A DNA stretch of 64,000 nt from Chloroflexota bacterium (GTDB lineage: Bacteria > Chloroflexota > UBA11872), in contig JAPOYR010000013.1 in NCBI GenBank assembly GCA_026706485.1, positions 124,001 to 188,000 on the forward strand, read 5' to 3'. The notes beneath the pieces are model-generated. The model worked only from the letters and a program-made list of their open reading frames with translations. It searched no databases and had not been told where the DNA came from. Position numbers and translations under genes: made by a program. The stretch's first letter is position 1. Every line of letters begins with the position of its first letter. Shown in pieces: positions 44,106 to 52,996 of this stretch.

Positions 44106-46787
44106 GTGGCCCACGACCCCGTCCCGGCTCCCGCCATCGCGGGCATGGAGGGACCCTACGACGCCTCGCGCGTCGAGACCCACTGGTACGACCTGTGGGA
44201 GGACGCCGGTCATTTCGTCCCGTCCGAGGATCCCGCCCGTGAGCCGTTCGTGATCGCCATTCCGCCGCCAAACATCACCGGCGCCCTGCACAACGGCCAC
44301 GTGATGTTCGTGTCCTACCAGGACCTCATGATTCGCTGGCATCGCATGCGGGGGCGCGCCGCGCTGTGGATTCCGGGCACGGACCATGCCGCCATCGCCA
44401 CGCAAGCGGTGATCGAGCGCGAGTTGCGCCGCGAAGGCACGACGCGGCACGAGATCGGCCGGACAGCGTTCGATCGCCGCTTTTGGCAGTGGCGCGACAC
44501 CTATGGCTCTCGCATCACGCAGCAACTCCGCCGCCTTGGGGCCTCCGCGGACTGGACGCGCGAGCGCTTCACGATGGACGACCAGCTCTCGCGCGCCGTG
44601 CGCGAGGCCTTCGTGCGCCTCTACGAAAAGGGCCTCATCTACCGCGGCGAATACCTGGTGAACTGGTGCCCGGAGGATCGCTCGGCAATCAGCGACCTCG
44701 AGGTCGAGCATGAGACCGTCGAGGGTCACCTCTGGCACATCCGCTATCCGCTGACGGACGGCAATCACATCGTCGTCGCCACCACCCGCCCCGAAACGAT
44801 GCTCGGGGACACCGCCGTGGCCGTGCATCCAGACGACGAGCGCTACCGGCACTTGGTCGGCGGCACCGCCGTCGTGCCCGGAATCGGACGCGAAATCCCC
44901 GTCATCGCCGACCCCGAGGTCGACCGCGAATTCGGAACCGGCGCCGTGAAGATCACCCCCGGCCACGACCCCAACGACTGGCGCATGAGCCGGCGGCACG
45001 GGCTCCCCGTCGTCAGCATCCTCAACGACGATGGCTCGCTCAACGACCAAGCCGGTCAGTGGGCCGGCTTGGACCGTTTCGAGGGGCGCCGCGCCTACGT
45101 GGCATACCTTGAGTCTGAAGGCCTGCTCGAGCGCGTCGAGTCGCACGCCCACGCCCTCGGCCATTGCCAGCGCGACGGCTCCGTGGTGGAACCGCGCGTG
45201 TCGGAACAGTGGTTCGTCAACGCGCGGCCCCTGGCCGACCGCGCCGCGCAAGCCGTCCACGACGGCACGCTCACGTTTTATCCGCAACGCGCCGCCGCCG
45301 AGTTCTTGCGCTGGATGGAAATGATCCAGCCCTGGTGCATCTCCCGCCAGCTATGGCTGGGGCACCGCATCCCGGTGTGGTACTGCGACGCCTGCGGCGA
45401 GACGCTGGTGAGCCGCACCGATCCGGAGCGCTGCTCGGCATGCGGCAGTGAGAACCTGGCTCAGGATCCGGATGTGCTCGACACCTGGTTCAGCTCCGGG
45501 CTCTGGCCCTTCTCGACGCTCGGCTGGCCGGACGAGACTCCCGACTTCAAGCGCTTCTATCCCACCGACGTGCTTGAAACCGGGAGCGACATCATCTTCT
45601 TCTGGGTCGCGCGCATGGTGATGCTCGGACTCGAGCTCACCGACCGGCTGCCGTTCCACACCGTCTATTTGAACGGCATGGTGCGGCATGCCGACGGGTC
45701 CAAGATCGAGAAATCGAACTATCAGCCCGGCGACGATCCCGCCGACATCATTGATCCCTACGGCGCCGACTCCCTGCGCTTCATGATGGTGACGTCCACG
45801 GCGGAAGGCGCCGACCTGCGCATCAATCTGAAGCGCGTCGAGGCCGCGGCCCACTTCGCCAACAAGCTGTGGAATGGCGCGAAGTTCGTGATCGGCGCCA
45901 TGGGGCGCACGACAGAGTCCGACGCGACGGCCGCGCCGACGATCGTCGACGAATGGATCACCGCCCAGTTCGGCGCGCTGCACGCGGACGTCGTGCGCCT
46001 GGTGGAGAGCTACCAGTTCGGCGAAGCCGGCCGCCGGCTGCACGACTTTCTGTGGTCCGAGTTCTTCGACTGGTACGTCGAAGCGGCCAAGACTCGCCTC
46101 TATTCGGACACTCCAGCCGAGGCGCGCCGGGTTGCCGCGACGCTGGCGCACGTGCTGGACGGCAGCCTGCGCCTGCTGCATCCCTTCATGCCGTCGTTGA
46201 CCGAAGAGATTTGGCGCCACTTCCGCGAGGCCGGCGGCGCGCCGGACGCACCCGAGTGGCTCATCGTGACGCGCATCGACGAGCCGCCGCCGCCGGGTAA
46301 CGCCGAGGCCGTGCGCCAGGTTCGGGATCTCATTGCCGTCGTGCAGGGGATTCGCAACGCGCGGCATGAGTCGCAGGTGGAACCGGGCCGCATGATCGAG
46401 GCGCGCATCGTTCTCAATGGCCAGGCCGCCTTTATCGAGCGCGAGCGGATCTTCGTGGAGCGGCTCGCGCGGGTGGAGCCGTTGTCCTTCCACCCCCAGG
46501 GCACGCAGTTCGACGATCCCGCGGTGACCGTGCGCACGGCCGGAATCGAGGTGAATCTGCCGCTCGCGGGGATGATCGACATTGCCGTCGAGCATGAGCG
46601 CCTGGCGCGTGAGCGGGCGGAACGATTGGCCGATCTGGAACGCGCGGAAGCCCTCCTCGCCAACCAGGCCTTCACGCAGCGTGCGCCCGCCGCCGTGGTC
46701 GACAAGGAGCGGCAAAAGGCCGCTGCCGCGCGTTCGGCGCTGGCGCAGATCGACGACCGCCTGGCGGCCCTTCCGCCCCGGTCCTAG
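44106..46787 (+). CDS. valS: Valyl-tRNA synthetase
   Basis: ValS charges tRNA-Val and edits mischarged Thr. The 893-residue protein starts with VETHWYDLWEDAG, has the HIGH-type motif HNGH at 62-65, the editing (CP1) domain with TTRPETMLGDTAVAVHPDD and GTGAVKITPGHDPND, a CxxC pair region (CDACGETL and CSACGSENL), FDTWFSSG-like DTWFSSGLWPFSTLGWP, and a C-terminal coiled coil. The KMSKS loop reads KIEKS (533-537). A TACAAT -10-like hexamer lies at 44067-44072. The GTG at 44106 was chosen; ATG 44145 is also possible. It converges with the YhaM-like gene, their stops overlapping in CTAG. Confidence 0.95.
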   Translation: MAHDPVPAPAIAGMEGPYDASRVETHWYDLWEDAGHFVPSEDPAREPFVIAIPPPNITGALHNGHVMFVSYQDLMIRWHRMRGRAALWIPGTDHAAIATQAVIERELRREGTTRHEIGRTAFDRRFWQWRDTYGSRITQQLRRLGASADWTRERFTMDDQLSRAVREAFVRLYEKGLIYRGEYLVNWCPEDRSAISDLEVEHETVEGHLWHIRYPLTDGNHIVVATTRPETMLGDTAVAVHPDDERYRHLVGGTAVVPGIGREIPVIADPEVDREFGTGAVKITPGHDPNDWRMSRRHGLPVVSILNDDGSLNDQAGQWAGLDRFEGRRAYVAYLESEGLLERVESHAHALGHCQRDGSVVEPRVSEQWFVNARPLADRAAQAVHDGTLTFYPQRAAAEFLRWMEMIQPWCISRQLWLGHRIPVWYCDACGETLVSRTDPERCSACGSENLAQDPDVLDTWFSSGLWPFSTLGWPDETPDFKRFYPTDVLETGSDIIFFWVARMVMLGLELTDRLPFHTVYLNGMVRHADGSKIEKSNYQPGDDPADIIDPYGADSLRFMMVTSTAEGADLRINLKRVEAAAHFANKLWNGAKFVIGAMGRTTESDATAAPTIVDEWITAQFGALHADVVRLVESYQFGEAGRRLHDFLWSEFFDWYVEAAKTRLYSDTPAEARRVAATLAHVLDGSLRLLHPFMPSLTEEIWRHFREAGGAPDAPEWLIVTRIDEPPPPGNAEAVRQVRDLIAVVQGIRNARHESQVEPGRMIEARIVLNGQAAFIERERIFVERLARVEPLSFHPQGTQFDDPAVTVRTAGIEVNLPLAGMIDIAVEHERLARERAERLADLERAEALLANQAFTQRAPAAVVDKERQKAAAARSALAQIDDRLAALPPRS

Positions 46788-47752
46788 CGCGAGCTTCCCG
46801 CTCCGTCGTCGCTGGTTGCGCGCACGTAGAGCTGACGCAGGCTGGTCGCCCCGCGCACGGTGGCTCCGCCGATGCCGCGCGCCCTGGCCGCGTTGACGTC
46901 TTCCAGCGCCGGCCGCACCTGCGACGAGAGTTGGTCGATGAAATGCAGCGCGATGGCCTCCGGAATCATGGGCTCCACCACGGCCGCGAACTCTCGAGTG
47001 CCCTGGTGGCTGAGCACCAGATGCCGCAGGAGCATGGCCGTTTCCGAATCACACTTGACCTCGTCAATGGCCGCGTCGAGCAACTGCACGCCGTGAACCA
47101 TGTGGCCTTCGAGGTTTCCCGCCGGCGTATAGGAGAACTCGCTGGTGACCTCGAGCTCCAGCACCTTGCCCAGGTCGTGCAGAATCACCCCGGCCACCAC
47201 TAGGTCGCGGTCCAGTTCGGGGAATGTCTCGGTCACCCGCTCCGCCAGTTCCAACATCTCGACCGTGTGTTCGGCCAGCCCGCCCACCCAGGCATGATGC
47301 CGCCCTTTGGCGGCGGGCCACGTCGTCAGCCGCTCCGTGACAGCCGGCTGCGCCAGCACCGCCCGCACCACGGCCTGCACGCCGGCGTTGCCGATCGAGT
47401 CGGCGGCGGCGGCGATAGCTACACTGAGCGCCGCCGGATCGCGTTCGCCCTGCGGCAATAGGGCCGTGGCGTCCCACTGCACCGCGGAACGCTCCATGCG
47501 CGTCAGCTTCACGTTCACCCGCCCCCGAAACTCCTCCGCGCGGCCTTCGACGGTGTAGGTCTGGCCCGCATCGACGGCAGCGGCGAGCTCCGGCGGCACG
47601 GAAAAGTAGATTGCGTCAATCGAGTCGCGGTCCTGATCCCGCAACGTCACCCGCAAATACGGGTCGCCGTTGCGGCTGGTGCGCACGTCCGGCGAGGCGA
47701 TTACGTACGTCCCGGACACCATCTGGCCGGGACGGATGTCGGCAATCCTCAC
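46784..47752 (-). CDS. YhaM-like 3'-5' exoribonuclease (OB fold plus HD domain)
   Basis: The 322-residue protein has an N-terminal OB-fold region (GQMVSGTYVIASPDVRTS, then YLRVTLRDQDRD) and an HD phosphohydrolase domain: HHAWVGGLAEHTVEMLEL, ILHDLGKVLELE, EGHMVHGVQLLD, LRHLVLSHQG and ALHFIDQLSSQV. This combination defines the YhaM/CvfA-like family, which trims RNA or single-stranded DNA from the 3' end. Length is typical (about 310-320). It converges with valS. Confidence 0.88.
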   Translation of the reverse strand: MRIADIRPGQMVSGTYVIASPDVRTSRNGDPYLRVTLRDQDRDSIDAIYFSVPPELAAAVDAGQTYTVEGRAEEFRGRVNVKLTRMERSAVQWDATALLPQGERDPAALSVAIAAAADSIGNAGVQAVVRAVLAQPAVTERLTTWPAAKGRHHAWVGGLAEHTVEMLELAERVTETFPELDRDLVVAGVILHDLGKVLELEVTSEFSYTPAGNLEGHMVHGVQLLDAAIDEVKCDSETAMLLRHLVLSHQGTREFAAVVEPMIPEAIALHFIDQLSSQVRPALEDVNAARARGIGGATVRGATSLRQLYVRATSDDGAGSSR

Positions 47753-47866
47753 GGGCGACTATCCGGGGGACGGACGGCCCATCCTACCCACGGCCGCCGA
47801 GCCGCCGGTCCAGGTCGCACGTCGAGTCGGCGCTGGCCCGAGGGCATCCTTGGCGCTGGCCGGCGG

Positions 47867-48307
47867 TTAGCGACGGCGGCGCCACCATGCGCGAAATCGG
47901 TCGCCAAACGACGGCGCCGGCCGGTGGTCGTTGAGATCGATCACTTGCCCGCGCCACATCTGCGGACTCGACGGCTTTGCAGGACCAGTTCCCGACCGGC
48001 GCTCGATAACTCCGCGGCCGATGGCCAGGAGAAACGTGATTCCGCCCGAAAGCGCGAACACCGCCGCCACCGGCCGCAGCGGCGTGGCATAGAGCAGCAG
48101 CCCCAAGACAACCAGGCTGGCAGCCGTCACCAGCATCTCGTTGGTGGTGGCGAAGCGGCGGCGCAGCCATGCGCCGAACGTATCCAGCCAGGGCCCGCGG
48201 GGTTGGTCTTGGTCCGGCTCCGACCGGGGCGGCTCGCCGCTCGCCGGCGAATTGAAGTCGTTCTCGTCGAGGATGTCCCGAACTTCCTCGCGCCAGTCCT
48301 TGGTCAC
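47867..48307 (-). CDS. Small membrane protein of unknown function
   Basis: The 146-residue protein has a charged, Asp/Pro-rich N-terminus (WREEVRDILDENDFNSP), two predicted membrane helices in the middle (EMLVTAASLVVLGLLLYATP and a second one, VAAVFALSGGITFLLAIG) and a basic C-terminal tail with MWRGQVIDLNDHRP. No enzyme motif is visible. The GTG at 48307 (VTKDW) was chosen; its ribosome site is weak, and a TTG at 48325 is also in frame. Similar small proteins with a WRG-x-x-I/V-D tail are common in Chloroflexota, but no function is known to me. Confidence 0.6.
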   Translation of the reverse strand: MTKDWREEVRDILDENDFNSPASGEPPRSEPDQDQPRGPWLDTFGAWLRRRFATTNEMLVTAASLVVLGLLLYATPLRPVAAVFALSGGITFLLAIGRGVIERRSGTGPAKPSSPQMWRGQVIDLNDHRPAPSFGDRFRAWWRRRR

Positions 48308-48362
48308 CCGTGCTCGCCGCTGCAACTCTGCCTACGGTCAAGTATACCCCCGACCCCCGTCC

Positions 48363-48387
48363 GTCATTCCTGCGAACGCGGGAATCC
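48363..48387. repeat. Short palindromic repeat (GTCATTCCTGCG type)
   Basis: ATTCCTGCG (48366-48374) and CGCGGGAAT (48377-48385) form a 9-bp stem with one G-T pair and a 2-nt loop. This resembles a widespread intergenic palindrome (CATTCCCGCG...CGCGGGAATC) seen in many bacterial genomes. It lies between the small membrane protein gene and hyuB. Only one copy is present in the window. Confidence 0.6.
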
Positions 48388-48494
48388 ACCCGACCGTCAC
48401 CTCCGCGCCCCCGGCATTCCCCCGCCTGGACGGCAACCTCCCCACGCCCCAATCGCTGTATCGCGCAGGCCGGCTTCGATATGCTCCACGAATC

Positions 48495-50078
48495 ATGGCC
48501 GCCGTAGCTTTTGAACTCGAAGTCTTTCGCCATCTCTTCGCCTCGGTTGCCGAGGAGATGGGCGTCACCGTGCAGCGCAGCGCGCACTCGCCCAACATCA
48601 AGGAGCGGCGCGACCACTCCTGTGCCGTCTTCGACCACGAGGGCCAAATGGTGGCGCAGGCGGCCCACGTGCCGGTGCACCTAGGCGCCATGCCCATGGC
48701 GGTGCAGGCGGCCGTCGATTTCTACGATAAGCGGGCGCCCGCCGCGGGCGACGTGATCATCGTCAACGATCCCTATCTCGGCGGCACGCACCTTCCCGAC
48801 ATCACCACCGTGTCACCGGTGTTCGTGGGCGAGCCGCTCGAAATGTGGGGCTGGGTAGCCACTCGCGCCCACCACGCGGACGTCGGCGGGCTCACTCCCG
48901 GCTCGATGCCCATGTCCACGGAGCTCTTCCACGAGGGCATCGTCATCCCGCCCCTCAAGCTCGTGGACGCAGGGACCGTCGACGAGCAGTTGGTCGAGCT
49001 CATTTGCCGCAACGTGCGCACGCCCGACGAGCGCCGCGGCGACCTGGCGGCCCAGCTGGCCTCGCACCGGGTCGGCGAGACCCGGTTGCAAGCGTTCGCC
49101 CGCCGCTACGGACCGAGCGAGCTGAGTCGCATGGCGCGGGAGCTCATGGCCTACACCGAGCAGCTGGTCGTCGCGCGACTGCGCCGCGTGCCCAACGGCG
49201 AATACGCGTTCGAGGACTTCCTCGACGACGACGGGAGGGGCGGTCCTTCGACGCCGCTTCGGGTCACCGTCACCGTGCGCGACGGGCGACTCATCGTCGA
49301 CTTCGCGGGCACGGCGGCGGCGGTGCCCGGATCGCTCAACGCCCCGTCGGCCATCACCCACTCCGCCGCCCTCTATGTCGTGCGCTGCCTGGCGGGCGCC
49401 GATGTGCCGGCCAACGACGGCGCCAGGGCCGTGCTGGACGTCCGGGTGCCGCTTGGAACCGTGCTCAATCCCCAACCGCCGCACGCCGTGGCGGCCGGCA
49501 ACGTCGAAACCTCCCAGCGAATCGTGGACGTGCTGTGGGGCGCCCTCGCCCAGGCGTTGCCGGACGAGGTGCCGGCGGCCAGCCAGGGCACGATGAACAA
49601 CTTGGTCATTGGTGGAACCGATCCGCGCTCGGGAGGCGCGTATACCTACTACGAGACCATCGCCGGGGGCTCCGGCGCAGGCCCCACGCGACCGGGGACG
49701 AGCGGCGTCCACGTCGCTATGACCAACACGCTGAACACGCCCATCGAAGCGCTCGAGCTCGCCTATCCGATGCGCGCGCGGCGTTATGCCCTGCGTCCGG
49801 GCTCTGGAGGCGCCGGAGCGCATCGCGGCGGCAACGGCGTCGTGCGCGAGGTCGAAATGCTGGCGCCGGCGTCGGTGACCATCGTGGCCGAGCGTCGTCG
49901 AATCGGCCCCTGGGGCCTGCGCGGCGGCGACTCAGGCCGCCGAGGACGGGATCGGGTCCACCGCGGCGGTCGCTGGCGCGACGTTCCGGGCAAGGGCACT
50001 CATGACCTGGAGGCGGGCGATCTGGTTCAGGTGTCCACGCCCGGCGGCGGCGGTTGGGGCGCTAACGCCGCCGATTGA
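48495..50078 (+). CDS. Hydantoinase B/oxoprolinase family protein (HyuB)
   Basis: HyuB pairs with HyuA to open hydantoin or 5-oxoproline rings using ATP, or forms part of acetone/acetophenone carboxylases. The 527-residue protein has the N-terminal [52 protein letters not shown], the HHADVGG metal region, GGTDPRSG and [14 protein letters not shown], all family landmarks. The ATG at 48495 follows a TATGCT hexamer by 9 nt and has no Shine-Dalgarno, suggesting a leaderless transcript. The usual hyuA partner is not adjacent. It overlaps the end of the convergent thpR by 17 nt. Confidence 0.9.
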   Translation: MAAVAFELEVFRHLFASVAEEMGVTVQRSAHSPNIKERRDHSCAVFDHEGQMVAQAAHVPVHLGAMPMAVQAAVDFYDKRAPAAGDVIIVNDPYLGGTHLPDITTVSPVFVGEPLEMWGWVATRAHHADVGGLTPGSMPMSTELFHEGIVIPPLKLVDAGTVDEQLVELICRNVRTPDERRGDLAAQLASHRVGETRLQAFARRYGPSELSRMARELMAYTEQLVVARLRRVPNGEYAFEDFLDDDGRGGPSTPLRVTVTVRDGRLIVDFAGTAAAVPGSLNAPSAITHSAALYVVRCLAGADVPANDGARAVLDVRVPLGTVLNPQPPHAVAAGNVETSQRIVDVLWGALAQALPDEVPAASQGTMNNLVIGGTDPRSGGAYTYYETIAGGSGAGPTRPGTSGVHVAMTNTLNTPIEALELAYPMRARRYALRPGSGGAGAHRGGNGVVREVEMLAPASVTIVAERRRIGPWGLRGGDSGRRGRDRVHRGGRWRDVPGKGTHDLEAGDLVQVSTPGGGGWGANAAD

Positions 50079-50688
50079 ATAGACGAAATCCCCGCTCGGC
50101 CTCCGCGGCCGGCGGCGCGTCGGCGTCAAAGTCGACTTCCAGCACCTCGCGGTAGACGGCGCCGGCCGGCGACAGGTCGCTCTCGAATAGCGACACCGCC
50201 GTCACCGTGTGGGCACCGAGCGTCCCGAGGCGCGCGGCCTCGAAGCGACGCGCCACGCCCATCCGCGTCGACAGCGTCGCCTGCCGACCGATCCGCGCCA
50301 GCGTGACGTGCGGACTGAACGGCCGGGCCCCCATGCGCAGGCCGATACCCTGCATCTCGCGCGTGACGGCGGCCTGCAAATCGCGCACGGCGTCCAGGTC
50401 GCCGCTGATCCCCACCCACGCGACGCGCGGCTCGCCGCCCGTGGGAAACGTGCCGCCGCCGCCAAATCTGAGCACAAAGGGCGAACGCCCGCGCGTCGCG
50501 GCCTCCAGGCCCGACCGGATGCTGTCCGTGGAGTGGGCCGGCACTTCGCCAAGAAACGCCAGGGTGAGATGCAGACTCTCGGCCGACATGCAGCGCACAT
50601 CGCGCACATCGCCGACCAGCGATCTCGCGCGTCGGGCAAGCTCGACCCGCAGGTCCTGCGGATAGGAAATCGCGACAAACGCTCGCAT
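50062..50688 (-). CDS. thpR: RNA 2',3'-cyclic phosphodiesterase (LigT family)
   Basis: LigT/ThpR enzymes hydrolyse 2',3'-cyclic phosphates at RNA ends. The 208-residue protein opens MRAFVAISYPQDLRVEL, has the two catalytic HxT motifs, HLTLAFLGEV and HVTLARIG (H-x-T/V-L form), and a C-terminal VSLFESDLSPAGAVY segment. The ATG at 50688 lies 8 nt after a TATACT hexamer read on the minus strand, so it may be leaderless; an ATG at 50709 is upstream. It is divergent from a DXS-like gene whose -10 overlaps its own. Confidence 0.88.
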   Translation of the reverse strand: MRAFVAISYPQDLRVELARRARSLVGDVRDVRCMSAESLHLTLAFLGEVPAHSTDSIRSGLEAATRGRSPFVLRFGGGGTFPTGGEPRVAWVGISGDLDAVRDLQAAVTREMQGIGLRMGARPFSPHVTLARIGRQATLSTRMGVARRFEAARLGTLGAHTVTAVSLFESDLSPAGAVYREVLEVDFDADAPPAAEAERGFRLFNRRR

Positions 50689-50704
50689 AGGCTGCGAGTA
50701 TAAT
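50682..50704. promoter_or_regulatory. Divergent overlapping -10 elements and a palindrome between thpR and the DXS-like gene
   Basis: TATAAT on the plus strand (50699-50704) overlaps TATACT on the minus strand (50702-50697), so the two divergent genes may share one opened region. CTCGCA (50682-50687) and TGCGAG (50693-50698) form an inverted repeat across the thpR start. Neither -35 is strong. Confidence 0.45.
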
Positions 50705-50781
50705 TTCATGCCTCGGGTGGGCCTGATCGTCGGCTGCGCCCGCTGCACCGCTCGGGGCGTTCCCACGCGCGAGGTACAACC

Positions 50782-52083
50782 ATGGCCGCGGCTGAAGGCG
50801 TCCTCATCAGCGAAGGAACCGCGCCGCTGGACACCGCGCGCCGACAGGAATTGGGTGAGCAGCTTCGCGAGCGCATGCGTCGCGCCGACACCGGCGCCCC
50901 GGCATCCGCCATGGCCGCCGCCGACCTCGCCGTGGCCATCCACACCACGGTTCCCAACCCGGCGACGACAGTGTTCTGGGATGCCGGTGGACACACCGAT
51001 GCCTACCGGCACCTGCTCGGTCACCCACCGTCGACCGCGGCCCCGCCGGCACCGGGACGCGCGGTATCCGAGGCCGTCGGCGCCGCCGTCGCGCGCATGT
51101 TGCAGCATGAGGCCACGTCCATCGTCGCGGTCATCGACGGCCAGGGCCTGAGCGCCGGCCTGGCATTCGAGGCGGTCAACCACGCCGGCCATTTGCAACT
51201 GCCGCTGGTGCTGGTGCTGGTTGATGCCCCGTCCACGCGCACCCGCAGCGTCGGCGCGGTGTCGCGTCACCTCACCCGGTTGCGCGGTCACCCGCGCTAT
51301 GCCGATGCCAAAGTCCTAATCGAGCAGGCGCTCAGCCGGATGCCCGCCGGCGGCCAAGCCGTCGAGGTCGCCCGCCGACTCAAGAACTCCATGCGTGAGC
51401 TGCTCATCCCAACGGAGATCTGGGAAGAGTTGCTCGGCTTCACCTACTTGGGACCCGTCGATGGGGCCAGCGCCGACGCGTTGGCGGAATCGCTGGCGCT
51501 GGCGCTGCAAGTACGCCGGCCCGTGCTGCTGCACGTGGCGGCTCCTGCCGGCGCGGCGGTGCGGCGTCCCCGACTGGGCGCCGACCACAACGGCGTCGCC
51601 GCGGCGCGTGCGGCTTGGCTGGGGGCGGCGGCGGCCGCTCTCGCCGACCTCGCGGAAGCCGACGATCTGTGTGTGACCGTCAGCGCGGGCGCCACGGCCC
51701 GCGGGGCGTTGCACGCGGTGGCCGAGCGCGTGCCGGAGCGGTTCCTGGATGTCGAGCTCGGCGAGGCGCACGGCATGTCGCTGGCGGCGAGCTTGGCCCG
51801 AGAGGGTCTGCGACCGGTGGTGGCGCTCGCCGCATCGCGCACGCTGGCCACCATCGCCCCCCTGCTCGACGAAGCCACGCAAGCCGATGCGCCGCTCACG
51901 ATCCTGGCCTATCCGGACGCGGCGCCCGACATGGCTGCCGATGTGCTGTCGCGCAACGCCGTCCCAGGTCTCGACGTGATCGTCCCCACACATCCGCACG
52001 ACCTGAAAGAGCTTCTCGCGGCGGCGCTGGTCAGCCCGCGCTGGACTCTCATCCGGTTGCCCGCGTCCGTCACCCAGGAGTAA
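50782..52083 (+). CDS. DXS/transketolase-like protein with degraded thiamine-diphosphate site
   Basis: The 433-residue protein aligns along the first two thirds of 1-deoxy-D-xylulose-5-phosphate synthase: WDAGGHTDAYRHLLG (WDVGHQxYxHKLL in DXS), VIDGQGLSAGLAFEAVNHAG (GDGxxTGGMAxEAxN), EVARRLKNSMRELLIP, LGFTYLGPVDG and VELGEAHGMSLAASLA (DVGIAEQHA). Key positions differ: the first Gly of GDG is Ile118, the LNDN motif is LVDA (147-150), the N-terminal substrate His pair is missing, and the C-terminal domain is absent (about 430 versus 620 residues). Glu328 and Asp119 remain. A catalytic role is doubtful; a regulatory or partner role is possible. The ATG has GAGG 7 nt upstream. Confidence 0.75.
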   Translation: MAAAEGVLISEGTAPLDTARRQELGEQLRERMRRADTGAPASAMAAADLAVAIHTTVPNPATTVFWDAGGHTDAYRHLLGHPPSTAAPPAPGRAVSEAVGAAVARMLQHEATSIVAVIDGQGLSAGLAFEAVNHAGHLQLPLVLVLVDAPSTRTRSVGAVSRHLTRLRGHPRYADAKVLIEQALSRMPAGGQAVEVARRLKNSMRELLIPTEIWEELLGFTYLGPVDGASADALAESLALALQVRRPVLLHVAAPAGAAVRRPRLGADHNGVAAARAAWLGAAAAALADLAEADDLCVTVSAGATARGALHAVAERVPERFLDVELGEAHGMSLAASLAREGLRPVVALAASRTLATIAPLLDEATQADAPLTILAYPDAAPDMAADVLSRNAVPGLDVIVPTHPHDLKELLAAALVSPRWTLIRLPASVTQE

Positions 52084-52101
52084 CCCCTCGTCGGCGACGC
52101 G

Positions 52102-52977
52102 ATGCACGGCGCCCCCTCACCAATCATCGACGCCCACACCCACGTGGTGCCCCCGGAGGTCGCGGCCGACCGGGAGCGGTTCCTCGAAGCCGATCTCTGG
52201 TTTCGCCGCCTCTACACCAATCCCCGGCGCACCCTCGCCACCACCGACGACGTGGCGCTGGAGATGGCCCGCTCGGGCGTCGACACCACCGTGGCCTTTG
52301 GCTTCGCCTGGCGCGATCCGAGCCTGTGCGTGCTCAACAACGACTACATCCTGGAGCAGGCCGCGGCGCACCCCGAGTCGCTGGTGCCCTATTGCGTGGT
52401 TGCGCCGTCGGACCTGGAGTTCAGCATCGTGGAGATGGAACGCTGCCGGCGACGGGGCGCCGTCGGGGTGGGCGAGCTGTTTCCGGAAGGCCAGGGCTGG
52501 AACTTGAGCGACCGCGGCGCCCTGCGCGAGTTCGTTGGCGCGGTGCGCGGGCTCGAGCTGGTCCTCAACCTGCACGTCAGCGAGCCGGCCGGCCACGACT
52601 ATCCCGGCAAGGATTCGACCACGCCCGCGGCCATCTGGCCGCTGATCGAGATGGCGGGCGGCGAGGTGCCCATCGTGCTCTCCCATTGGGGCGGCGGCGC
52701 CGCGTTCTACGAGCTGATGCCCGAGGTGCGCGACCTCACCCGGCAGATCTACTACGACTCGGCGGCCAGCCACCTGCTGTACCTGCCGGCCGTGTTTGAC
52801 ATGATGGCGCGGCTGGCGCCCGGCCGGATTCTCTTTGGCAGCGATTTCCCGCTGATGACCCAGCGTCGGGCATTGCGTCACGTGCGCGCGGCGGGGCTCG
52901 ACGCCGACACGATGGCAGCCTTGCTGGGCGGCAACGCGCGCAAGCTCGGGCTGGGCGGCGCCTCTAGATTGACATAA
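52102..52977 (+). CDS. Amidohydrolase 2 family metal-dependent hydrolase (TIM barrel)
   Basis: The 291-residue protein is a single TIM-barrel amidohydrolase without the beta-sandwich of the imidazolonepropionase type. It has IDAHTHVVPP (HxH) at the start, LNLHVSEPAGHD, VLSHWGGGAAF with a metal-type His, and ILFGSDFPLM. Family members include decarboxylases of aromatic acids and lactone or amide hydrolases; the substrate is unknown. It starts 18 nt after the DXS-like gene and may be co-transcribed with it. Confidence 0.85.
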   Translation: MHGAPSPIIDAHTHVVPPEVAADRERFLEADLWFRRLYTNPRRTLATTDDVALEMARSGVDTTVAFGFAWRDPSLCVLNNDYILEQAAAHPESLVPYCVVAPSDLEFSIVEMERCRRRGAVGVGELFPEGQGWNLSDRGALREFVGAVRGLELVLNLHVSEPAGHDYPGKDSTTPAAIWPLIEMAGGEVPIVLSHWGGGAAFYELMPEVRDLTRQIYYDSAASHLLYLPAVFDMMARLAPGRILFGSDFPLMTQRRALRHVRAAGLDADTMAALLGGNARKLGLGGASRLT

Positions 52978-52996
52978 CGGGCACGACGCGAGTCCG

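Noticed and set aside
52969-52996. TTGACA at the end of the amidohydrolase gene as a promoter
   Set aside because: No gene on the plus strand follows; the next gene is on the opposite strand and converges.
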